A stretch of 44,177 nt of DNA from Tritrichomonas foetus. Lineage: Eukaryota; Parabasalia; Tritrichomonadida; Tritrichomonadidae. This document shows positions 38,406 through 44,177 of this stretch, piece after piece. A program made the translations under genes and the position numbers. The notes under the pieces are model-generated. The model was given only the letters and a program-made list of their open reading frames with translations. It ran no database searches and was not told where the DNA came from. The stretch covers positions 101,366 through 145,542 of the forward strand of contig MLAK01001293.1 of assembly GCA_001839685.1 (NCBI GenBank). Reading direction: 5' to 3'. Within the stretch, counting starts at the first letter, position 1; every line of letters begins with the position of its first letter.

Positions 38406-39167
38406 CTAAAATAAAAGAATCCATTTAAGGCAGTTTTAAACTCATTTGAAGTCGGTTATCAAAGATCAAAGATTGTCATTTTGCATTAAATTCGCAAGGA
38501 AACCACATCATATTAAGTACTGTGTATGCAATCCATGAAATATACAATCGTGCTATAAGTCTACAACTGCAATCATATTCGGTTATTAGGTCTTCCAGAT
38601 CTAATTGGTTGTACTAATTTGTAGATCATCGCTGAAAGCTAATAATCCATTATTTAATTATCTTCTCATTTTATTCTTTATTCTTTATATTTCCAGCGGA
38701 CCGAGCAGGTTAGTACTGAGCTTCTTTTATTCATGATAACTTCATTTGATTATGTCAAGCAGATGTCACTAAGTAAAACTACAGCTTCTGTTGAAACTAA
38801 AAAACCGAAAACATGAAATTGATGTATGAATACGCTGATTTAAAGCTTTTTAGAAAGAATATAATCAAAGTATAAAGATGCTTATTAATAAAGAAAACAC
38901 TAAAAGTTGAGTCGTGAGATTTTGAAACCTTGGTCGCAACAAAGAGGTATGCAATAACGAAAAATAGTTGATATAAAATTGTTTGAAAAAAGCTTGCAAA
39001 AAAATGTTTGGTATTTTTTGACTTCAATCATTCAAAGGTGACTTTAAACAGAAGACACCTGACGATAGAAACATCTATATATGTCGATAAAAAGCATTTT
39101 TCTCTCCTTAGTTTAAAGATTTGTTTTTGAAATCTGTAAATATTCGCATATAAAAAATATTTTTTCC

Positions 39168-39207
39168 GGTCAAGTTTGACCCGCAATATCATTTCTGGAA
39201 TGATATT
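39168..39207. other. two adjacent perfect hairpins
   Basis: GGTCAAGTTTGACC (39168-39181) is a 6-bp stem with a 2-base centre. AATATCATT (39185-39193), loop TCTGG and AATGATATT (39199-39207) form a 9-bp stem. The joining CGC is GC-rich in AT-rich surroundings. They lie 50 bp before the AAAC/poly(A) run. Confidence 0.6.
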
Positions 39208-39229
39208 TTAAAATTATATTTAACTTTAC

Positions 39230-39257
39230 TATATAAACAAACAAACAAACAAACAAA

Positions 39258-39328
<71 letters not shown>
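39230..39328. repeat. (AAAC)n followed by poly(A) of 70
   Basis: Seven or so AAAC units run straight into 70 uninterrupted A (39259-39328). The length may be imprecise in the assembly. This looks like slippage grown from an A-rich tail, such as that of a retroposed RNA, with the hairpin-rich sequence upstream as possible body; no target-site duplication was found by eye. Confidence 0.85.
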
Positions 39329-39330
<2 letters not shown>

Positions 39331-39883
39331 TTTTACTAACAAACCAAAGTAGCTACACTCGCTAAGATGACGTATTTTGCTATTGAAACAATTTAACTTA
39401 GTGTAATCTTAGACGAATTTAGTTTTATTTCTTTTTTGGATATAAATTCTGATCGTTTTTCGAAAATTTATCTTTGTATTATAAATATCTCTTAATGATT
39501 TTATTCCCTCATCCCAATAACATGAGTTCCATAAAATTACTTTGCTGAACTTTTGTATTGAAGTCAATAGATAATTAATTTTTGAAAGACTCCCTATATC
39601 AAAAAGATCATTCTGTTTCCAAAATTGATTATAAAAAAAATGACTTGACATGTTAATTTTGACTTTTCATTGAAATTATTTTATGAAAGAAAGCATATGA
39701 TATCTTCATTGGAAATCAAACTTAAATCAAGTCTAAAACCAATCCCCAACAAGATGATTTTCGCATGATTGATAAATCAAGACCAACTGTTTTCAATTAC
39801 AATTCATTTTTTGATTTACTCTTATTAAAGTTTTAATATTGTGATTGAATTCCATTGAATTTGTCGTGATTTCGGTCAGCACT

Positions 39884-39890
39884 TCATTTT
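39884..39890 (+). promoter_or_regulatory. initiator (TCATTTT) of the surface-protein gene
   Basis: CACTTCATTTT abuts the ATG at 39891. It matches the trichomonad initiator TCA+1Y(T/A), which would start the mRNA five bases before the ATG. Very short 5' leaders are normal in trichomonads. It is the clearest initiator in the window. Confidence 0.5.
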
Positions 39891-40613
39891 ATGCTTAGTT
39901 TTCTATTAATAGGAGCTTCATTGGGATTGGAAGTATGTGTTCCAACATGCGATAGCGAATATCAGAAAAAAATGACATTGGCCGAAATTACGGAAAAATA
40001 CGCAGGAAAAGATATAAATTTGTTAACCATCGATTTCTATGATGATGCCAATCTTGATGAACTTAAAGTGAGGGTTACAGGGCCATTAACACTTTTGGCA
40101 CATAAAGGAAAATTGTCTGGAACATTGGTCAGCAAGTCATCTCCAAGGGTCACGATTTCACAAACTGGTGAAGCTGCATCAATCAAAGATCTTTCTGTTG
40201 AAATGGTGAGCCAATTGGATAATCCAATAAGTCAACCAATTACATTAACTCATCCAATTAAGAAACTATCAATTGATTTTGGTGACTTAAATAAAAAAGA
40301 CGAATATATTCCATGTTACGTTGCCCCTGAAGAACTCGAAGGACTCGATTTCAAAAGTAAGTCATTAGGATTTAGTTATAAGAATCCAAAGAAAGAGAAA
40401 TATGAAATTGAATTATTGAAAACTCTGTCAAATGGCCCCTTAGATCAAGAATTTTACCTTTTCAGTTACAAACAAGGAGCAAGTGACGGTCCAAATGTTG
40501 GCCTTATTGTTGGAGTCGTTGTTGCAGTTGTCGTAGTCATAGTGGTGGTTGTAGTCGTTGTCATATTAGTTCTTCGAAAGAAGAAAAACAAGGACTCTGG
40601 ATCCAACAAATAA
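39891..40613 (+). CDS. type I single-pass surface-type membrane protein
   Basis: 240 residues, ATG at 39891. Residues 1-14 (MLSFLLIGASLGLE) form a short signal peptide. The ~185-residue ectodomain has beta-strand-like alternation (LKVRVTGPLTLLAHKGKLSG, SPRVTISQTGEAASIKDLSV) and few cysteines (two at VCVPTC, one at PCYV). The transmembrane helix at ~203-227 is almost pure valine (GLIVGVVVAVVVVIVVV...), followed by the basic tail LRKKKNKDSGSNK. This signal + beta-rich ectodomain + Gly/Val-rich helix + short KKK tail layout is typical of trichomonad surface proteins. No named ectodomain family is recognised; it has no leucine-rich BspA repeats. The stop is followed by TAATAAATAA, and a hairpin follows at 40619-40635. 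Confidence 0.8.
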   Translation: MLSFLLIGASLGLEVCVPTCDSEYQKKMTLAEITEKYAGKDINLLTIDFYDDANLDELKVRVTGPLTLLAHKGKLSGTLVSKSSPRVTISQTGEAASIKDLSVEMVSQLDNPISQPITLTHPIKKLSIDFGDLNKKDEYIPCYVAPEELEGLDFKSKSLGFSYKNPKKEKYEIELLKTLSNGPLDQEFYLFSYKQGASDGPNVGLIVGVVVAVVVVIVVVVVVVILVLRKKKNKDSGSNK

Positions 40614-42014
40614 TAAATAATCCAAAATTTGGATTAATTTGATTCTTTTCCTCCTATTTTTATTTTTATTTCTTACCATAGTTTAGCATAATTCCTTTAT
40701 TGAAATGAAATTCTGCCTCCTTCTCCAAAAATTGAAGCCAGCCAAAGTCATTTCAAAAATTGAAATCTCCTATTTGTATAATAAAAGCTAGTGAATTGGA
40801 AGTACCATCAATCATGTAAATAGACTGATTTATTCTTGTACAGCAATATGTCACAAAACTATTTGTATTACATTTCAATTTTTAAAACTCGAAATATCTT
40901 ATTTATCAAGAGAATTTCCAGAAATTGAAGCTAGCCAAAAAATTACAATCATTTTGACACCTTAAAAATTGACACCTTAAAAATTCATCCAAGATATGAA
41001 AAAAACTGACTAATTCCTAAGGAATTGGTCTTCGAATCAAACTTATTTAAATTTTTTTACATTTATCTCAAAAGTACTAATCATTGATACAGAATTTTTT
41101 ATCTTTCTATTCATTCTTCTAAGAGCAAATTGAGAGAATTGAAATTGACTATGTGATGTAAACACTTAACTTTATTTGACCTTAGAAAAGACATATTTTA
41201 AATAATTTGACCTTTAAGAGTCAAGATTTATAAGCATTCAATTTTTATTCAATTTATTCATGTAACTGTGTGCGTAGATAAAACATTCGAATTCTACTTT
41301 TTGGTGCCAAATAATATGTGGCCTTATTTTATGGCATCTTGTGATCATGTTTGGTATCACTGACTTATGACTTTGTGTGTGATTTGACATCACTTATTTT
41401 AAAACTTAAATAATTTTAATAACTCTCAAAAAGTTTAACTTTTTGAATTCGGAAAGTGAAATGGATATGTTAATGAAAAGAAGGTTAACCCACTGGAAAA
41501 TGTACCTGGCATCTCAAACTATGAATGATTTCAGATTCAACCAATGGATCATGTTTTGGACAAATAAATGATAAAAATGCAATTTGATAATAAAGAATAA
41601 TAATTTGAAATATATTTTTTTATAATCATGTTTTTGAATGACAAACCGACACGAAATAGGCAAGAATGAGATACATAGAAAGAGTGAATTAGAATGAGAG
41701 GGAGCGGGTTAGTATGTCTCCTAAAATCCATTCAAATCCTCACTTTTTGAAGGCCTTAGGGCTCTTTCAATTTATTCATCAGAGATCACAAAAATTTCTT
41801 TTCTTTTCGAATTCCTCCTGAAAAACTTTTTCAGAAAAAGTGAAAAGTCAGAGTTTCTTAGAGAAGAACAAAATTTAGATCAAAAAGAGATCGAGTGTAT
41901 TGAAAAGAATCTCTATGCTTTAACAATTGTTAAAGCCGAAAATAGTGAAAAAATAGAGAATAATATATCATGTGGAAAAATTGTCTAATAAAAAGAATAT
42001 TTAAGAAAATTAAG
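40614..42014. other. 1.4-kb intergenic region with small direct repeats
   Basis: No intact gene. The segment shows two dispersed copies of a ~22-bp sequence, CCAAAAATTGAAGCCAGCCA at about 40727 and CCAGAAATTGAAGCTAGCCA at about 40918, and a perfect 15-bp tandem pair (GACACCTTAAAAATT at 40956-40970 and 40971-40985). The minus-strand 60-codon frame at 41549-41731 has no supporting features. Confidence 0.55.
40619..40635 (+). other. 8-bp-stem hairpin right after the surface-protein stop
   Basis: AATCCAAA, one-base loop, TTTGGATT: a near-perfect palindrome starting within a few bases of the stop codon, in the short 3' UTR. It could influence 3'-end formation; it may equally be chance in AT-rich DNA. 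Confidence 0.45.
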
Positions 42015-42401
42015 TTAGTCCAGTGAATATAATGAGTCATTATTAAAATTTTCTTCATCAAAAAAGGAGAAATTGTCAGAAGATTCGAAAAATGAATTTT
42101 CTATATCACACGGAGATGAAAAGAAAACATCAGTAATATCATCAACAAGGGTACATAAATCTGAATCAGATGATGAATCATTCTCAATTTGCTGTGATGA
42201 CTTTTTATGTGAATCTTCATCAGATGCGCTTCGATGAGGTGAGGTGGAACATTTTGAATGCAGGATCCGTCTTTGCTGACGTCGTGGACGCTTGAAAAGC
42301 CTCCCAGTCTCATCTACTCGATATACTTCAACAATTTCAGATGCATTTCCAATGACTGAAATTGTTCTCCATTTCGAGTGCACACGATTCCTCCAGCTCA
42401 T
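42015..42401 (-). CDS. small hypothetical protein, basic head and acidic Ser-rich tail
   Basis: 128 residues, ATG at 42399-42401. Residues 1-50 are basic (MSWRNRVHSKWRTISVIGNA; FKRPRRQQRRIL, a plausible nuclear localisation or nucleic-acid-binding patch). Residues 55-80 are Ser/His-rich, and 80-128 are acidic with Phe (SSSDSDLCTL, FFDEENFNND), like an acidic/hydrophobic activation-type region. No family is recognised. Support comes from the ATG, the initiator just upstream and the biased but orderly composition. A transcription-related role is only a guess. Confidence 0.55.
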   Translation of the reverse strand: MSWRNRVHSKWRTISVIGNASEIVEVYRVDETGRLFKRPRRQQRRILHSKCSTSPHRSASDEDSHKKSSQQIENDSSSDSDLCTLVDDITDVFFSSPCDIENSFFESSDNFSFFDEENFNNDSLYSLD

Positions 42402-42413
42402 TTAAAATAGTGA
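42402..42413 (-). promoter_or_regulatory. initiator (TCACTATTTT) of the small basic/acidic gene
   Basis: On the minus strand TCACTATTTTAA directly precedes the ATG, placing the putative +1 A (complement of 42411) ten bases before the start codon. It fits the trichomonad initiator TCA+1Y(T/A)T well. Confidence 0.45.
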
Positions 42414-42819
42414 TGTGAGTGCACAGTATCAATTTGTTTGTCTCAATTCTCTCGTTTAAATCGCCAACACCATAAACCCATATGAAAATCTCAACTCATC
42501 AGAAATATTGGGCGACCGTTTATCAAAAATGATCATTTCTGTGAATAACTGGGTCCAGATTCTACATTTACTATTAATATTAAATATATAATATGGAACG
42601 ATTATTTTTTCTCGAAGTCATGGAAATGATTTCTCATGATTAGGATTCTATTTTTAGAAAACATCTCATTCAATTGAAATAGAATATTACTATATCTTTT
42701 GATAGAGATTCTAGAGATATTATTTAATTTTTGTCATAAATCCAAAAATTAATCTGGAATGAAATACCCCTAATTAAATATATAATATGTACATCGATTT
42801 TTGCTAACAAATAAATGTA
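42414..42819. other. intergenic, nothing recognised
   Basis: About 400 bp of AT-rich DNA upstream of the small minus-strand gene and downstream of the polymerase-like relic. No gene, repeat or motif beyond the initiator noted at 42402-42413. Confidence 0.5.
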
Positions 42820-43975
42820 TTAAGAACCGACCATATATTTGAACATCATAAATGCATTAATGAACATTATATTTTCATACATAATTGAACAACTTTTGAT
42901 TTTATTGATTTTTGTTTCATCGTATCTTAAAAATTGCTCATCAAATAAACCAAAATAAATATAAAATACGTCAGTTCCAATCGTGAATCAATATATTTAA
43001 TGTTGGAATTATAGTTTTATTAATGAATGTCTTTATTCTTTCATTTTCGTTATTTGCATATTTCAACTGTTCATTTATTCGCATTATTGGTCTTTTGAGT
43101 TTATGATTATTTTTATTGTAAACTTTAAAAAATTATGATTTGTTGAGTCTTGGGTAAAACCCTTTGTATTTTCTTCAGTGATTTCATACATTCTGTTTGT
43201 GTAATCGTAGGCAAATTCTTAGTTGGGTAACTGTTCATTAATACCAACTTGATGATATATAATTAACTCTTTTTGTTTTGTGAATTTATAATTCTTTTAT
43301 GAATAATCTTCATTTAAAATTCCTGTATCTATATATCGGATAGGAATTGATGTCATTTAATTAAATATCTTGCTTTATGAGCGTCTTGCTTCTTTAACAA
43401 GATATCTTTATCTTTCTTTACTTCATCCTTTATTTTCAGAGCATTTAAATATTTTTTCCTCCTGATCAATTGAAATCATTTTTCTTTTCTGCATATTGAT
43501 ATTTTGAATACCATATTTTTCATTATTTAATCCATCATATTCATAACTTCCATTTAAAATGATTTTACAGAATTGTTCAGATCCTTTAACTTTCCCACTT
43601 ATAATATCTTGCCTTTTCTTCATTATTGATTTTTGTTACCATTAACTTTATATCTGTACCATTAACGAGTTATTTCGAAATGTTCACTCTTTTGTTCAAA
43701 AAATTCATATTCATTTATAAAATAATCTTTATCTAAATCAGAATGTTTGATCATCATAAGTCATTTTATTTATATTTATAACATTATTGAGGCATTATCT
43801 GATAATGAATAAACATTAAACGTATCTATTCCTTCCTCAATAAACCAACCTATTAAAATATTAATCGGTTCAATCATTACTTTTGTTTCTTTTTCATTAT
43901 ATTATAATAAATATTGCAATCTATTATTAAATTTTTTATAACCATTCGAATATATGGGGGTTTTCAATTGTCCAA
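42820..43975 (-). pseudogene. decayed B-family (protein-primed type) DNA polymerase gene, Maverick/Polinton-like
   Basis: The minus strand carries at least ten coding-like blocks in successive but shifting frames. Near 43875-43902 it reads YNEKETKVMIEPIN, resembling the exonuclease-III-type Y-N-x-x-D-T segment of protein-primed polymerases, followed by an IDTFNVYSLSDNAS block. Near 43531-43572, inside an ATG frame of 66 codons (43423-43623), it reads FCKIILNGSYEYDGLNNEKY, resembling motif B (K-x3-N-[SG]-x-Y-G) of Maverick polymerases. Later blocks (KQKELIIYHQVGINEQLPN, YANNENERIKTFI, FDEQFLRYDETKINK) continue to about 42820. In-frame stops, several frame changes and Glu where motif B needs Gly make it non-functional. 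I could not find the YxDTDS motif. Family assignment is by pattern memory and tentative; that the region is broken coding sequence is more secure. Confidence 0.4.
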
Positions 43976-44140
43976 ATCTCCAATTTTATTGAGAACATTT
44001 TTGGTCTTTGGTTCTCAATTGAACATTATTTTTTCTGATACGTCCAAATCTCCAATTTTTTTTTTTTTTCTGTACTTCAATTTTTTTTTTCAATCTCCAA
44101 TTTTTTCCAATTTTATTTTTTCAATCTCCAATTTTTTTTG
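43970..44140. repeat. dispersed AATCTCCAATTTT repeats with T-runs
   Basis: AATCTCCAATTTT occurs at about 43976, 44047, 44092 and 44125, separated by T-runs and CCAATTTT fragments. The pattern is irregular, unlike the 19-bp array. It lies just beyond the 5' end of the polymerase-like relic and may mark its boundary. Confidence 0.7.
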
Positions 44141-44177
44141 TGAAGAAGCCATTATCCACCACTCACAAATATTGTGA

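Larger units (their letters stand above)
38107..39890. other. 1.8-kb non-coding region with unusual structure
   Basis: No intact gene between the starts of the giant gene (-) and the surface-protein gene (+). It carries a GC-rich patch with palindromes at 38325-38405, two hairpins at 39168-39207, an (AAAC)n run and a 70-A run ending at 39328, listed separately. The minus-strand frames at 38797-39027 and 39409-39651 are short, Phe/Lys/Asn-rich and unsupported. Confidence 0.55.

Noticed and set aside
41549..41731. 60-codon minus-strand ATG frame
   Set aside because: No features beyond chance openness, no initiator-like sequence noticed.
1..44177. spliceosomal introns
   Set aside because: No ACTAACACACAG-type 3' splice signal was noticed, and every supported gene is open throughout.
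1..44177. tRNA, rRNA, CRISPR arrays, bacterial operons
   Set aside because: No tRNA A/B-box pairs, no rRNA-like blocks and no regularly spaced repeats with unique spacers were seen; the genes are eukaryotic in type.

Overview
This window looks like chromosomal DNA of a parabasalid protist, most likely Tritrichomonas or a close relative. The DNA is very AT-rich. Every convincing gene is a single uninterrupted ORF, and no trichomonad-type intron signal (GTAYGT...ACTAACACACAG) was seen. Several genes have a TCA-type initiator a few bases before the ATG. One enzyme has a short N-terminal extension of the hydrogenosomal type (ML....R.F). The assignment rests on these traits and on family resemblance, not on a database match.

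Layout. 1-1.34 kb: gene-poor, with a coding-like relic and a pyrimidine-rich short tandem repeat. 1.34-12.6 kb: compact housekeeping segment with an ADP-forming acyl-CoA synthetase (-), a small unknown protein (-), 14-3-3 (+), a DENND6-like DENN protein (-), a Q-rich coiled-coil protein (+), a 19-bp minisatellite, a NUDT14-like Nudix hydrolase (-) and an NT-C2/dilute-like protein (-). 12.6-16.1 kb: a graveyard of broken coding fragments. 16.1-21.2 kb: a Q-rich double-PHD protein with a SET-like C-terminus (-) and a TMEM33/Pom33-like membrane protein (-). 22.2-23.0 kb: ribosomal protein eS1 (RPS3A, +), rich in C-ending codons and carrying four N calls that all fall at third codon positions. 23.6-38.1 kb: one uninterrupted minus-strand gene of 4,837 codons. 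38.1-39.9 kb: non-coding, with GC-rich palindromes, hairpins and a 70-A run. 39.9-40.6 kb: a type I surface protein (+). 42.0-42.4 kb: a small basic/acidic protein (-). 42.8-44.0 kb: a decayed gene resembling the protein-primed B-family DNA polymerase of Maverick/Polinton elements (-).

The most striking item is the 4,837-residue protein. It has no recognisable domain, signal peptide or membrane segment. It is built from dozens of degenerate copies of a short motif, roughly [K/V/I]-[L/F]-x-[I/L/F]-S-x4-5-[I/F/V], typically 30-60 residues apart. A basic central zone carries recurrent K/R-rich + Q-T/V sites that resemble dynein-light-chain (LC8) docking motifs, and there are coiled coils near the C-terminus. 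I read it as a giant multivalent scaffold; that is inference. Other points of interest are the permuted beta-alpha order and hydrogenosome-like leader of the acyl-CoA synthetase, the apparently inactive SET-like domain behind two PHD fingers, and the NT-C2/DIL fusion.

The genes do not form an operon or one pathway. They look like independent, monocistronic eukaryotic genes on both strands.
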